Assembly (NCBI GenBank): GCA_034431435.1
Contig: DAOUDG010000037.1
Span: forward strand, 17,826 to 81,825
Direction: 5' to 3'
DNA: 64,000 bases
From: JAHCIE01 sp034431435
GTDB taxonomy: Bacteria; Chloroflexota; Anaerolineae; Epilineales; JAHCIE01
The notes under the pieces are model-generated. The model was not told the origin of the DNA. It made no database searches and was given only the letters and a program-made list of their open reading frames with translations. Shown piece by piece: positions 40,224-48,616 of this stretch (the stretch's first letter is position 1; each line of letters begins with the position of its first letter). Made by a program: the position numbers and the translations under genes.

Positions 40224-40925
40224 CTAGAGGCGGCAGTTGCGGGGGTGGACCCGCGCATGCTCGGCGCGGACGATGGCGACGATCTGATCCACGGTGGCAT
40301 CGACCTGATCTTCGTGGTTGATGACCACGTAGTCGAACATGTGAATCTTTTGCATCTCGGCGCGCGCCGTCGTCATGCGTTTGGCGAGATCATCGACGGC
40401 TTCTGTCTTGCGGGCGATGAGTCGCTCCATTAACTCTTTCAGATCGCCGGCGGCCAGGAAGATGAGCACCGCTTCCGGGGCCAGACGGCGGATAGTCTCC
40501 GCGCCTTGCACGTCGATGCGCAGGACGACATCCATGCCGCTCTTGAAGGCGTCGCGCACTTGCTGCTTGGGGATGCCCTTGTAGTGGCCGTAGACGAGGG
40601 CATGCTCCAGCAGCTCATCCTGCTCGATCATGGTACGAAATTGAGCCTCGTCGACGAAGAAGTAGTCGCGCCCCTGGACCTCGCCGGGTCGCTGTGGGCG
40701 GCTGGTGGCCGTGACGACGAAGTGGAACGGAATGTTGCGGTCCTTGAGGCGCTGGAGGATGGTGTCCTTACCGACACCGGAGGGGCCAGAGATGACGATC
40801 AGCAGCGGGTGAGGCCGAAAGACCGTCGCGGGCAGTCCCGTATCGCCTGCGACTTCGTCAAGCATGCGCTGAAGCTCGGTGGGGAGGGCCGTGGTTGTCG
40901 CTGTTGGATCAAGGGTCATAGCCAT
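40224..40925 (-). CDS. gmk: Guanylate kinase
   Basis: The protein has 233 residues. It phosphorylates GMP/dGMP to GDP/dGDP with ATP. The P-loop VISGPSGVGKDTILQRLK lies at ~44-60 (Asp after the Lys instead of the common Ser/Gly). GMP-binding residues are in TATSRPQRPGEVQGRDYFFV, and VLRIDVQGAETIRRLAPEAVLIFL matches the kinase core. About 35 extra N-terminal residues (Thr/Ala-rich) precede the fold, and later in-frame ATG codons could be the real start. It is first in the operon with priA, 26 nt upstream of it. Confidence 0.92.
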   Translation of the reverse strand: MAMTLDPTATTTALPTELQRMLDEVAGDTGLPATVFRPHPLLIVISGPSGVGKDTILQRLKDRNIPFHFVVTATSRPQRPGEVQGRDYFFVDEAQFRTMIEQDELLEHALVYGHYKGIPKQQVRDAFKSGMDVVLRIDVQGAETIRRLAPEAVLIFLAAGDLKELMERLIARKTEAVDDLAKRMTTARAEMQKIHMFDYVVINHEDQVDATVDQIVAIVRAEHARVHPRNCRL

Positions 40926-40950
40926 GCTCCGTCGTGCTTCGAGCGCAGAA

Positions 40951-40971
40951 ACCCTCGTGTGAGGGTATAAT
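40951..40971 (+). promoter_or_regulatory. -10 box and short palindrome before fmdB
   Basis: ACCCTC-GTGT-GAGGGT (40951-40966) overlaps TATAAT (40966-40971) in the gap between divergent gmk and the FmdB gene. The -35 is weak, so the palindrome may be a regulator site. Confidence 0.45.
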
Positions 40972-41004
40972 AAGCGCGATGGGCGCTGTCATAGGAGGAG
41001 ACCT

Positions 41005-41376
41005 ATGCCCCTGTATGAGTATCGCTGCCAGACCTGCCGCCGCCGTTTCACGCTGCTGGTGCGGGCCTTTGAGCCGCCTCTCGCGCCGCCGTGCGAACAC
41101 TGCCAGAGTACCGCCACCGAGCGGCTCGTGTCGCGAGTCGCGCTGCTACACTCGGAGGCAAGCCGCATGCAAGCCCTGGCTGACCCATCGAACCTGGCCG
41201 GGCTGGACGAGAGCGATCCGGCCAGCATGGGGCGTTGGATGCGCCGCATGGGACAGGCGATGGGTGACGACATGGGCGACGGCTTCGACGACATGGTGGA
41301 ACGCCTGGAAGCCGGGGAAGCGCCCGAAGACGTTGATGCCATGCTCGGTTCCGATGCCGCTGGCGACTTGGGCTAG
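41005..41376 (+). CDS. FmdB-family zinc ribbon protein
   Basis: The protein has 123 residues; the ATG at 41005 follows AGGAGGAG. The N-terminal zinc ribbon is MPLYEYRCQTCRRRFTLL (C8, C11) with CEHC (two more Cys) about 20 residues later, the FmdB/CxxC_CxxC_SSSS signature. The C-terminal part is Met/Asp/Glu-rich and helical (RWMRRMGQAMGDDMGDGF). FmdB was named as a putative regulator, but these proteins are small nucleic-acid- or protein-binding factors of unsettled role. The gene stands alone, convergent with the darA operon. Confidence 0.88.
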   Translation: MPLYEYRCQTCRRRFTLLVRAFEPPLAPPCEHCQSTATERLVSRVALLHSEASRMQALADPSNLAGLDESDPASMGRWMRRMGQAMGDDMGDGFDDMVERLEAGEAPEDVDAMLGSDAAGDLG

Positions 41377-41410
41377 AGTATAGCACACCTGGGGCGAAAA
41401 TGAGGAAGCC

Positions 41411-41761
41411 CTAGTAACGCTCGAACCGCTCGACGTTGAGGACGAAGACTACCGCGCCCCCGACCTCTATCTCGATCGGTTGAGGCATGTACAACTCGCC
41501 CGGCTCGACTACCGGGGGTAGCGGGTTCACGTACTGAGTTCGCGCGTGGGCGTTGGCCTTGATAGTGCGCAGGACGTCGCTCAGATTGGCGTCCGACGTA
41601 CCCACCAGCACCGTGGAGTTGCCTTCGCGGAGGAAGCCGCCGGTGGTGCTAATGGCCGTCGCAGAGTAGCCGCGGCGGTTGAGGGCTTCAATCAGACCGG
41701 GCGCATCGTCACTATGGACAATGGCGACGATCAGCTTCTTGATGAGGGTGGCGGGGTCCAT
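41411..41761 (-). CDS. darA: Cyclic-di-AMP receptor DarA (PII-like, YaaQ)
   Basis: The protein has 116 residues; the ATG at 41761 is preceded by GGAGGAAT and overlaps the tmk stop by 31 nt. It has the PII-like fold of DUF970: KKLIVAIVHSDDAPGLIEAL, then GYSATAISTTGGFLREGNST, the loop that contacts c-di-AMP in DarA/PstA, and AVVFVLNVERFERY at the C-terminus. It acts as a soluble trimeric sensor. The tmk-darA order matches tmk-yaaQ of Bacillus. A PgpH-type c-di-AMP phosphodiesterase is encoded at 51650. Confidence 0.9.
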   Translation of the reverse strand: MDPATLIKKLIVAIVHSDDAPGLIEALNRRGYSATAISTTGGFLREGNSTVLVGTSDANLSDVLRTIKANAHARTQYVNPLPPVVEPGELYMPQPIEIEVGGAVVFVLNVERFERY

Positions 41762-42408
41762 AATTCCTCCAGCCATTCGCCCACCTGGGCGTCGATAAGG
41801 TGCTGCACGTGATCGGCCGGCTGCGCCGCGTCCACGACCCGCCAGCGATTCGGCTCGGCTGCGACCAGCGCCAGGTAGCCGCGTCGCACGCGCTCGTGAT
41901 ACTCCACGGGTTTCTGGTCCAGGCGATTCCACTCCCCGCCTGCCTGCGCCGCCTGCGCCTTGCGGGCCAGGCCGATGGTTGCCGGGCAGTCCAGGTAGAT
42001 GGTCAGGTCGGGCGTCAGGCCGCCGGTAGCAAAGGCGGTGAGGGCGCGTAGCGCGGCCAGGTCCAGGCCGAGGCCGAAGCCCTGGTAGGCCAGGGTCGAG
42101 TCGGCGAAGCGATCTGAAATAACGACCTGCCCGTCGGCGAGGGCGGGCTGAATCTTCTCTGCGACGTGCTGGGCGCGGGAGGCCGACAGTAGCAGAACCT
42201 CGGTGGGGGGCGCCATCGCCGTGTTGCGTGGCGCGAGGACAATCTCGCGAATCTGGTCCCCGATGGGGGTTCCGCCTGGCTCGCGGGTCAGCGTCACGGA
42301 CAGTCCACGCTGGCGAAGGCTGTCGGCCAGGGCGCGCGCCTGGCTGCTCTTGCCGCTACCCTCCGGCCCCTCGAAGGTGATAAACAGCCCGCGCGGCCTA
42401 GCGTCCAT
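41731..42408 (-). CDS. tmk: Thymidylate kinase
   Basis: The protein has 225 residues and converts dTMP to dTDP. The P-loop ITFEGPEGSGKSSQARAL lies at ~10-27, the DRX motif is VVISDRFADSTLAYQG, and the TMP-binding segment TLTREPGGTPIGDQIR is intact. The LID region GGEWNRLDQKPVEYHERVR ends with the expected helix. The start at 42408 overlaps the upstream R3H-ATPase stop by 11 nt, and the stop overlaps darA, so all three are translationally linked. Confidence 0.94.
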   Translation of the reverse strand: MDARPRGLFITFEGPEGSGKSSQARALADSLRQRGLSVTLTREPGGTPIGDQIREIVLAPRNTAMAPPTEVLLLSASRAQHVAEKIQPALADGQVVISDRFADSTLAYQGFGLGLDLAALRALTAFATGGLTPDLTIYLDCPATIGLARKAQAAQAGGEWNRLDQKPVEYHERVRRGYLALVAAEPNRWRVVDAAQPADHVQHLIDAQVGEWLEELWTPPPSSRS

Positions 42409-43981
42409 GGTTGCGATAGATGCGCACGCGACGCTGCGGCTCTTGCCCGCTACTCTGGGACACCAGATTGGCGGCGCGCGCCAATTCGTGCTGCTGGCGG
42501 CGGATGTAGGCGTTCTGCGGCCTCAGCTCCACCATGCGGCGGCTGCCGTGCAGGATGTCATGGATTGCGCTCTGAGCCTCGCGCATGGCTAATTCGAAAG
42601 GGTCGGGGCGGACCTCCAGGCCGAAGACATCCGCAAGCGCGCTCTCGATCTGAGCCGCCGTGTTACTGCGCAGAACGTAGACGGGGATGCCCGACTGCTC
42701 CGCCTCGGTGATAGGTTGCTGGCGCTTGCGGTAGTAGCTCTTGAGGGTCAGCAGCACGTCTGCATCGCGCAGTGAGTCGACGAGCATGACCGGCAGTTGG
42801 AGGGCCTTGGCCGCCTGGCGCAGCCGGTTCTGGCTGATGCCGTAAGGATACACCCGTACCGGCCGCACCGGCTCTTCAGCCGGCCGCCCGCGCGGCGCGG
42901 ACATCACTGTTTCCATCTCCTCCAGGTCGTCGTCCAGGCCCCGCGCCGCGCCTCCCCCGCGTTGGGGCCGACTGACTGGCTGAAGCTGAATGTTCTCGGT
43001 CTGAATGTCGCCGTCCTCGTCGCGGTAACGCATCTCGGCGGCGGCCGGCCGGCCGCGCAAGATGCCATCGACGGCCTCGGCGACGTTGGGGTGCACCATG
43101 AGATGCTCCCAGTCCTGAATCTCGACCACAACATCGAAGGTCGGCGGGGCCATGCGCTCCAGAACCGACTTCTGTGTGCCGCGTCGCCGCGCTTCCTCAT
43201 CCGACAGGGTGACGGTCTGAATCCCACCCACGAGGTCGGCGAGGGTGGGGTTGTTCATCAGGTTGGCGAGAGTCTGGCCGTGGGCTGTGCCGATGAGCTG
43301 GACGCCGCGCTCGGCGATGGTGCGCGCCGCCTCGGCCTCCTGCTCGCGACCAATCTCGTCGATGATGATGACCTGCGGCATGTGGTTCTCGACGGCCTCG
43401 ATCATGACCTCGTGCTGGAGCATGGGGGTCGCGACCTGCATGCGGCGCGAGCGGCCGACAGCCGGATGGGGGATGTCGCCGTCGCCGCCAATCTCATTGG
43501 ATGTATCGACGATGACAACCCGGCGGTGCTCGCTCAGGACGCGCGCCACCTCGCGCAGCATGGTTGTCTTGCCGACGCCCGGGCGGCCCAGGAGAAGCAC
43601 GCTTTGCCCCGCGCCCACGATATCGCGGATGATGTCGATGGTCCCACTGATGGCGCGCCCGACACGCATGGTCAGGCCGACGATGCGGCCCTTGCGGTTG
43701 CGAATCGCAGAGATGCGGTGCAGGGTGCGCTCGATGCCAGCGCGATTATCCTCGCCGAAGTCGCCGATGCGCGCCGCCACATAGTCGATGTCTTCTTGAG
43801 TAACTTCCTCGCTGCCGAGGGTCACTTCTCGGTCGGGGTAGCGCGCCTCAGCGGGCCGCCCCAGGTCTAGCACAATTTCGAGCAGGTCTTCGCTGTCGGG
43901 GTCCTCGAGCAACGCCCTGCGCACTCTGGGCGGCAACACGCGCAACAACGCATCCAGGTCGTCTCTATTCTCGTTTGGCAT
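42398..43981 (-). CDS. AAA ATPase with C-terminal R3H domain (ycf45/SpoIIIAA-like)
   Basis: The protein has 527 residues. A helical N-terminus is followed by a GspE/SpoIIIAA-type ATPase: Walker A LLGRPGVGKTTMLREVA (~130-146), Walker B VIIIDEIGREQEAEAA, and LIGTAHGQTLANLM. The segment MQVATPMLQHEVMIEAVENH is typical of the ycf45 group. The C-terminus is an R3H single-stranded nucleic-acid-binding domain (LRPQNAYIRRQQHELARAAN). Homologues occur in cyanobacteria, plastids and Chloroflexota; their role is not settled. It lies in the operon ahead of tmk and darA. Confidence 0.86.
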   Translation of the reverse strand: MPNENRDDLDALLRVLPPRVRRALLEDPDSEDLLEIVLDLGRPAEARYPDREVTLGSEEVTQEDIDYVAARIGDFGEDNRAGIERTLHRISAIRNRKGRIVGLTMRVGRAISGTIDIIRDIVGAGQSVLLLGRPGVGKTTMLREVARVLSEHRRVVIVDTSNEIGGDGDIPHPAVGRSRRMQVATPMLQHEVMIEAVENHMPQVIIIDEIGREQEAEAARTIAERGVQLIGTAHGQTLANLMNNPTLADLVGGIQTVTLSDEEARRRGTQKSVLERMAPPTFDVVVEIQDWEHLMVHPNVAEAVDGILRGRPAAAEMRYRDEDGDIQTENIQLQPVSRPQRGGGAARGLDDDLEEMETVMSAPRGRPAEEPVRPVRVYPYGISQNRLRQAAKALQLPVMLVDSLRDADVLLTLKSYYRKRQQPITEAEQSGIPVYVLRSNTAAQIESALADVFGLEVRPDPFELAMREAQSAIHDILHGSRRMVELRPQNAYIRRQQHELARAANLVSQSSGQEPQRRVRIYRNHGR

Positions 43982-44016
43982 CCTTCACACCTACAGGGAG
44001 CGCGGGACCGACGCCT

Positions 44017-45069
44017 CTAGCGCCTGGCTACAGCATGGATGCGAGACGGCGTCGGCGCGGCTTCTACCCCGCGCTCAGGGACAGCCAGCCAGTTCAGGAC
44101 TGGATCGCGGATGGGGGCTGTGGTCGATTTGGCTAACAACAAGAAGGAGCCGTGGGGCCGAAAACCCAGGCGCTGCAGCGAGTGCTGCAAGCCTGGCTCG
44201 TAGCCACGGGCAGCGCAGAATACCGGACGCACGCCCGGCCCCAGGAGCGCGAGGCCGCACACTACCAGGTCGTCCGTGGCTTCTATGTTGTCATAATCAA
44301 CGAAGACGTGCAACCACGCGCCGTGCACGCCGCGCCGCACGCTCACGTAGCCATGCAGCTCGCTCTCGACGTCCCAGACGTACTGCTGCGCCTCGCGGCT
44401 GAGGCTGACGCCTGGGATGTCCCAACCGCCGCCGGGTTGGCACTCCAGTTGCTGAACGGGACGCGGGGCAGCGTGGCAATAGAGACGCTGGACCCCCCAG
44501 CTATCGCGCGGTTCATAGGGACGCAAAGCCAGGTTGGTCGCGGGCAGCGCGGCAGGCGTACGGTCGAGGCGGAAGATATGCTCCTGGGCGTAGACCACGA
44601 AGCCCACGTGGCGGAAGATCTCGATGGCCTCGCTATCGCCCGTGGGAAGGCGGGCAAATACACGCTGGCGCTGCGCTGCTCCCACCTGCTGACAGGCAAA
44701 GGCCAGCAGCCGTTCCCAGACTTCCGGCGTGGCTCCGGTATCGCGGCTACCCAGGGAAGGCGCGAGGAAGACAACGTCGGCCTCGGGCCGCGTCGCCCTC
44801 ACCTGCACCTGGATGAAGCCCCTCAGCCGTCGGCCTTGCGCCTGGCTATTAAGGATGAAGGTCATGCGGTGACGCTCGCGAACGCCGTGGGTGAGATAGG
44901 CCCGCAGAGCAGCGCCCAGGGGCGAGACTGGCTCTAGGACCGCGCTCTCCAGGTCCAGGAGCGTGCCGGAACGCTGTAGACGCTGAACCAGCGAAGCGTC
45001 GCGCAGGCCGAAGGCGTGGGCTACGGCAGTCACGCGGCCTCCGCCGTGCCGAGACGCGGCAACCGGCAT
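44017..45069 (-). CDS. GNAT-like N-acetyltransferase (probable double domain)
   Basis: The protein has 350 residues from ATG 45069; a TTG eight codons upstream extends the frame, and neither has a strong Shine-Dalgarno. The middle has GFIQVQVRATRPEADVVFLA and EAIEIFRHVGFVVYAQEHIF, a GNAT-type acetyl-CoA segment. The second half has LALRPYEPRDSWGVQRLY and SLQRLGFRPHGSFLLLAK, a second GNAT-like unit. Tandem GNATs acylate small amines, but no substrate can be inferred. The gene is 35 nt upstream of the R3H ATPase, so it may be read into the tmk-darA operon. Confidence 0.65.
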   Translation of the reverse strand: MPVAASRHGGGRVTAVAHAFGLRDASLVQRLQRSGTLLDLESAVLEPVSPLGAALRAYLTHGVRERHRMTFILNSQAQGRRLRGFIQVQVRATRPEADVVFLAPSLGSRDTGATPEVWERLLAFACQQVGAAQRQRVFARLPTGDSEAIEIFRHVGFVVYAQEHIFRLDRTPAALPATNLALRPYEPRDSWGVQRLYCHAAPRPVQQLECQPGGGWDIPGVSLSREAQQYVWDVESELHGYVSVRRGVHGAWLHVFVDYDNIEATDDLVVCGLALLGPGVRPVFCAARGYEPGLQHSLQRLGFRPHGSFLLLAKSTTAPIRDPVLNWLAVPERGVEAAPTPSRIHAVARR

Positions 45070-45181
45070 GGCCGCGCCTGCCACCCGTGGCAAGCGCGGT
45101 TGCGCCGTCGCCCCTGACGCTGTCCCAACAGGTTCGTCTGGTTCAATTGTGCTCCGTCATGCTTGGCGCTGGCCCATGCAG

Positions 45182-45523
45182 CTACGACTTGTAGCTGCCG
45201 TCGATGGTGCGCTCTTCCTCCACCGCGCCACCTTCGAGTTGGGCGCGATGGTACGCCACGCGATCAGGCGGCGCGAGCTTGATGAACGCGCCCAGGCTGG
45301 CGGCGATGATGGCGATATCGTCCATCTGTCCCAGCACGGGGATCCAGTCCATGATGAAGTCGATGGGCGACACGACATACAGCAACCCGGCGACCGGAAG
45401 CGCCTTGAGATACAGGGGAACTTCGGGATCTAGCAGCAATCGCCAGGCCAGGCGGATATCCTCCCACAAGTCGCCGATGAAGCCGAACAGGCCGCTGCCC
45501 GGCGGGGCGTTATTCTGCGCCAT
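45182..45523 (-). CDS. DUF1232 (YkvA-like) membrane protein
   Basis: The protein has 113 residues; the ATG at 45523 is preceded by AAAGGAG. The DUF1232 core YLKALPVAGLLYVVSPIDFI and DWIPVLGQMDDIAIIAASL holds two TM segments with the family PIDxIPD-like motif. YkvA-like proteins are small membrane proteins of unknown function. It has its own promoter and lies 112 nt upstream of the GNAT gene, on the same strand. Confidence 0.88.
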   Translation of the reverse strand: MAQNNAPPGSGLFGFIGDLWEDIRLAWRLLLDPEVPLYLKALPVAGLLYVVSPIDFIMDWIPVLGQMDDIAIIAASLGAFIKLAPPDRVAYHRAQLEGGAVEEERTIDGSYKS

Positions 45524-45555
45524 GAACCGTCTCCTTTACGTAGCGAAGCGTCCCA

Positions 45556-45584
45556 ATTATAGAAGCGGTAGCGACTTTTGGCAA
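45556..45584 (-). promoter_or_regulatory. Promoter of the DUF1232 gene
   Basis: Minus strand TTGCCA (45584-45579), a 17-nt spacer and TATAAT (45561-45556). Confidence 0.75.
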
Positions 45585-45616
45585 CACGCCGCATTGGCCC
45601 AGGCCCGGCGCGCGTC

Positions 45617-45644
45617 TTGCTGTCTGCCGATGCTTGACTATACT
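45617..45644 (+). promoter_or_regulatory. Promoter of the galTK operon
   Basis: TTGCTG (45617-45622), a 16-nt spacer and TATACT (45639-45644). The downstream ACTACG...CGTAG words could form a regulator site. Confidence 0.55.
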
Positions 45645-45712
45645 ACGCATGGTACACTACGTAGAACGAGGCGCATCGTTTCAGCCTGCGTCAGGTCGAA
45701 AGGTGGCTTTCC

Positions 45713-46780
45713 ATGCTTGACTCCTTCTTGCGCAGCCAGCCGCATCGCCGGTACGACCCGTTGCAAGGTGAGTGGGTGGTGGTGTCGCCCCACCGCACCC
45801 AGCGCCCCTGGCAGGGACAGGTCGAGAAACCAACGCCTGACCACCGCCCGACGTATGATCCAGCCTGCTACCTCTGCCCCGGCAATCATCGAGCCGGGGG
45901 GGTGCGCAACCCCGACTACACCAGTACCTACGTCTTCACCAATGACTTCCCCAGCCTTCTGCCCGACGTGGCGTCGGCGACTTTCGACGCGAGCGGCCTG
46001 CTCCACGCGCGAACCGAGCGCGGCACGAGCCGCGTCGTCTGCTTCTCGCCACGCCACGACCTGACCCTGGCGCAGATGGACCCGGCGGCGGTGCGCGCCG
46101 TGGTCGATACCTGGGCGGACCAGTACGATGAGCTGGCCGCCTGGCCCTTTGTCCACCACGTGCAGATTTTCGAGAATCGCGGTGCGATGATGGGCGCGAG
46201 CAACCCCCATCCCCACGGTCAGCTGTGGGCCACGGAGCACATCGCCGAGACGCCGCGCCGCGAGCTGGAGCGTCTGGCCGAGTATCGCGAGCGCCACGGC
46301 CGCCACCTGCTGAGCGATTATCTGGCCCTGGAGGAGAAGGACGGCGAGCGGGTGGTGTGCGCCAACGACCACTTTGTGGTGGTGGTCCCCTTCTGGGCGG
46401 TGTGGCCCTTCGAGACGCTGCTCATCAGCCGCGCGCCCGTCGGCACCATCGGCGAACTGGACGACGCCGGCCGCAACGCCCTGGCCGACGTCATTCGCCG
46501 CCTGACCATCCGCTACGACAACGTCTTCTCGGCTTTCTTCCCCTATTCGATGGGCTTCCATCAACGCCCGCCGCGCGGGAATGTCGGCGGCGCGGCCCAC
46601 CTGCACGCCCACTATTATCCGCCTCTGCTGCGCTCAGCGACCGTCCGCAAATTCATGGTCGGCTACGAGATGCTGGGCGAGCCGCAGCGCGACATCACGC
46701 CCGAAGCGGCCGCCGAGCGTCTGCGCGAAGTGGGTGAGCTTCATTATTCGCAGCGTACCGCTACGGAGGCCCAGGCATGA
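45713..46780 (+). CDS. galT: Galactose-1-phosphate uridylyltransferase
   Basis: The protein has 355 residues. In the Leloir pathway it swaps UMP between UDP-glucose and galactose-1-phosphate through a uridylylated histidine. The active site GASNPHPHGQLWA gives H166-P-H168, with H168 the expected nucleophile. The substrate and metal elements CYLCPGNHRAGG (zinc Cys pair and His) and HLHAHYYPPLLRS are present. Length and order match class I GalT. The TGA overlaps the galK ATG (ATGA), so the pair is translationally coupled. Confidence 0.95.
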   Translation: MLDSFLRSQPHRRYDPLQGEWVVVSPHRTQRPWQGQVEKPTPDHRPTYDPACYLCPGNHRAGGVRNPDYTSTYVFTNDFPSLLPDVASATFDASGLLHARTERGTSRVVCFSPRHDLTLAQMDPAAVRAVVDTWADQYDELAAWPFVHHVQIFENRGAMMGASNPHPHGQLWATEHIAETPRRELERLAEYRERHGRHLLSDYLALEEKDGERVVCANDHFVVVVPFWAVWPFETLLISRAPVGTIGELDDAGRNALADVIRRLTIRYDNVFSAFFPYSMGFHQRPPRGNVGGAAHLHAHYYPPLLRSATVRKFMVGYEMLGEPQRDITPEAAAERLREVGELHYSQRTATEAQA

Positions 46781-47943
46781 CCAGCCCAATTGGCATCCAG
46801 GCCCTGCGCGAGCAAGTCGCGCGGACGTTCTCGCAGCAGTTTGGCGATGCGCCCACGCTGTGGGTGCGCTCGCCGGGGCGCGTCAACCTTATCGGCGAAC
46901 ATACCGATTATAACGATGGCTTCGTGCTGCCCATCGCCATTGAGCGCCAGGTCATCCTGGCCGCGCGGCCCTGCGGCGGCGGAACCCGCGTGCGCGTGTA
47001 CTCGGCGACCCTCGGCGCGCGCGACGAGTTCGACCCCGACAATCTGCCCCACGCCCAGGGTTGGCGTGACTACGCGCGTGGCGTGGCGTGGGCGCTGCGC
47101 GAGGCTGGCTACCCGCCGCCAGCCGTCGACATTGTCCTGGCGAGCGACGTACCCCTGGGCGCGGGCCTCAGTTCGTCGGCGGCGCTGGAGGTGGGGTTGG
47201 GCTGGACGCTGACTCAGGCGGCCGGGCAGACGATCGACCGCGCGCGGCTGGCGCAGCTGATGCAGCGGGCCGAGAATGGCTGGGTCGGTGTGGCGACGGG
47301 CATCATGGACCAGTTCATCGCCGCCCTCGGCCAGGCGGACCACGCGCTGTTGGTCGATACGCGGGACCTGAGCTATGAGGCGGTTCCGATGCCGCCCGGC
47401 GTGAGTGTCGTCATCGCCGACACCAACGTCAAGCGTGGCCTGGTCGACTCCGAGTATGGCGCACGCCGCCGCGAGACGGCCGAGGCAGCGCAGTTGATGG
47501 GGGCGCAGAGCCTGCGCGACGTCGCCGCCGCCGACTTCGACGTCCGCGCCGCTGTCCTGCCCGATCTGCTGCGCCGCCGCGCCCGCCACGTCGTCACCGA
47601 GAACGACCGTGTGCTGCGCACCGTAGCCGCCCTCGAGGCGGGTGACCTGGCGACGGTGGGCGAGATGATGAACGAGTCTCACCGCAGCCTGCGCGACGAC
47701 TATCAGGTAAGTCACCCGAACCTGGATATGCTGGTGGAGATGGCGGGCCGCGTGCCGGGGGTATACGGGGCGCGCATGACGGGCGGTGGCTTCGGCGGCG
47801 CGACGGTCAGCCTGGTCGCCGCCGCGGCGGTCCCCGACTTCGAGCGCGAGGTGTCCCGCGCCTACGCCGATGCCACGGGGCAGCCGCCCCCCATCTACGT
47901 CACCCGCGCCACCGACGGGGTCAATGTGCTTGGTGGCATGTAG
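46777..47943 (+). CDS. galK: Galactokinase
   Basis: The protein has 388 residues of the GHMP kinase family and phosphorylates galactose at C1. The galactokinase signature GRVNLIGEHTDYNDGFVLP lies near residue 33. The ATP loop PLGAGLSSSAALEVGLG, the catalytic Asp in GIMDQFIAAL and the C-terminal GARMTGGGFGGATVSLV all match. It is coupled to galT upstream. No galE or aldose epimerase lies in the window, so the pathway is completed elsewhere. Confidence 0.95.
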   Translation: MTSPIGIQALREQVARTFSQQFGDAPTLWVRSPGRVNLIGEHTDYNDGFVLPIAIERQVILAARPCGGGTRVRVYSATLGARDEFDPDNLPHAQGWRDYARGVAWALREAGYPPPAVDIVLASDVPLGAGLSSSAALEVGLGWTLTQAAGQTIDRARLAQLMQRAENGWVGVATGIMDQFIAALGQADHALLVDTRDLSYEAVPMPPGVSVVIADTNVKRGLVDSEYGARRRETAEAAQLMGAQSLRDVAAADFDVRAAVLPDLLRRRARHVVTENDRVLRTVAALEAGDLATVGEMMNESHRSLRDDYQVSHPNLDMLVEMAGRVPGVYGARMTGGGFGGATVSLVAAAAVPDFEREVSRAYADATGQPPPIYVTRATDGVNVLGGM

Positions 47944-48035
47944 CTGTGGCTGAAGGCGGGGCAAGCCTCTACTTCGTGACGTCGCAACTTGGGGCCGATA
48001 GCGGTGTTATAACAGCCGAGACCCCACAAGGGGGG

Positions 48036-48584
48036 ATGGTGCTTCAGAGCGAAGACGAGCTGGTCCAGCGGGCTAAGGCCGAGCCGGAGGCGTTCGGCCA
48101 CCTGTATGATCGCTACGTCGACAAGGTTTACAACTACATCTACCACCGCGTCGGCAACCACCACGACGCCGAGGACCTGACGGCGCGCACCTTCCACCGC
48201 GCTCTCGTCAACATCGGCGCGTATGTGGACCGGGGTGTGCCCTTCTCCGCCTGGCTATTTCGCATCGCCCACAACCTGGTGGCGAACTGGCATCGGGACC
48301 AGGGCCGTCGCGAGACGATAATGCTGGATGATGGGCTGCCCAGCCCACGCACCCACCCCGAAGCCCTGGCGGAGGAGGCTGAGGAGGAGGGGCTGCTCCT
48401 GGATGCCATCCGTAGCCTACCGGATGACCGCCAGAAGCTGCTAGTGTTCAAGTTCAGTGAAGGCCTGTCTAACGCGGAGATTGCTCGCCACCTGGGCCGG
48501 TCGGAGGGGGCGATCAAGTCGCTGTATCATCGCACGCTGCTCGCCTTGCGCGAGGAATTGCAGCGGCGCGGGGTCGGCAGTTAG
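48036..48584 (+). CDS. ECF-type RNA polymerase sigma factor
   Basis: The protein has 182 residues from ATG 48036; AAGGGGGG lies directly before it, and the in-frame GTG one codon later has better spacing. A longer frame from 47946 adds 30 residues unlike any sigma factor. Region 2 is EAFGHLYDRYVDKVYNYIYH, then HDAEDLTARTFHRAL and FSAWLFRIAHNLVANWHRD. Region 4 is LLVFKFSEGLSNAEIARHLG and EGAIKSLYHRTLLALREEL. A TATAAC box (48008-48013) suggests its own promoter. The membrane protein encoded next probably regulates it. Confidence 0.9.
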   Translation: MVLQSEDELVQRAKAEPEAFGHLYDRYVDKVYNYIYHRVGNHHDAEDLTARTFHRALVNIGAYVDRGVPFSAWLFRIAHNLVANWHRDQGRRETIMLDDGLPSPRTHPEALAEEAEEEGLLLDAIRSLPDDRQKLLVFKFSEGLSNAEIARHLGRSEGAIKSLYHRTLLALREELQRRGVGS

Positions 48585-48616
48585 CGGAAGCTGGCCGGTG
48601 AGGGGAGGCCTGGCAG

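Noticed and set aside
46744..47964. 406-aa minus-strand ORF opposite galK
   Set aside because: Shadow frame; galK has all kinase motifs on the plus strand.
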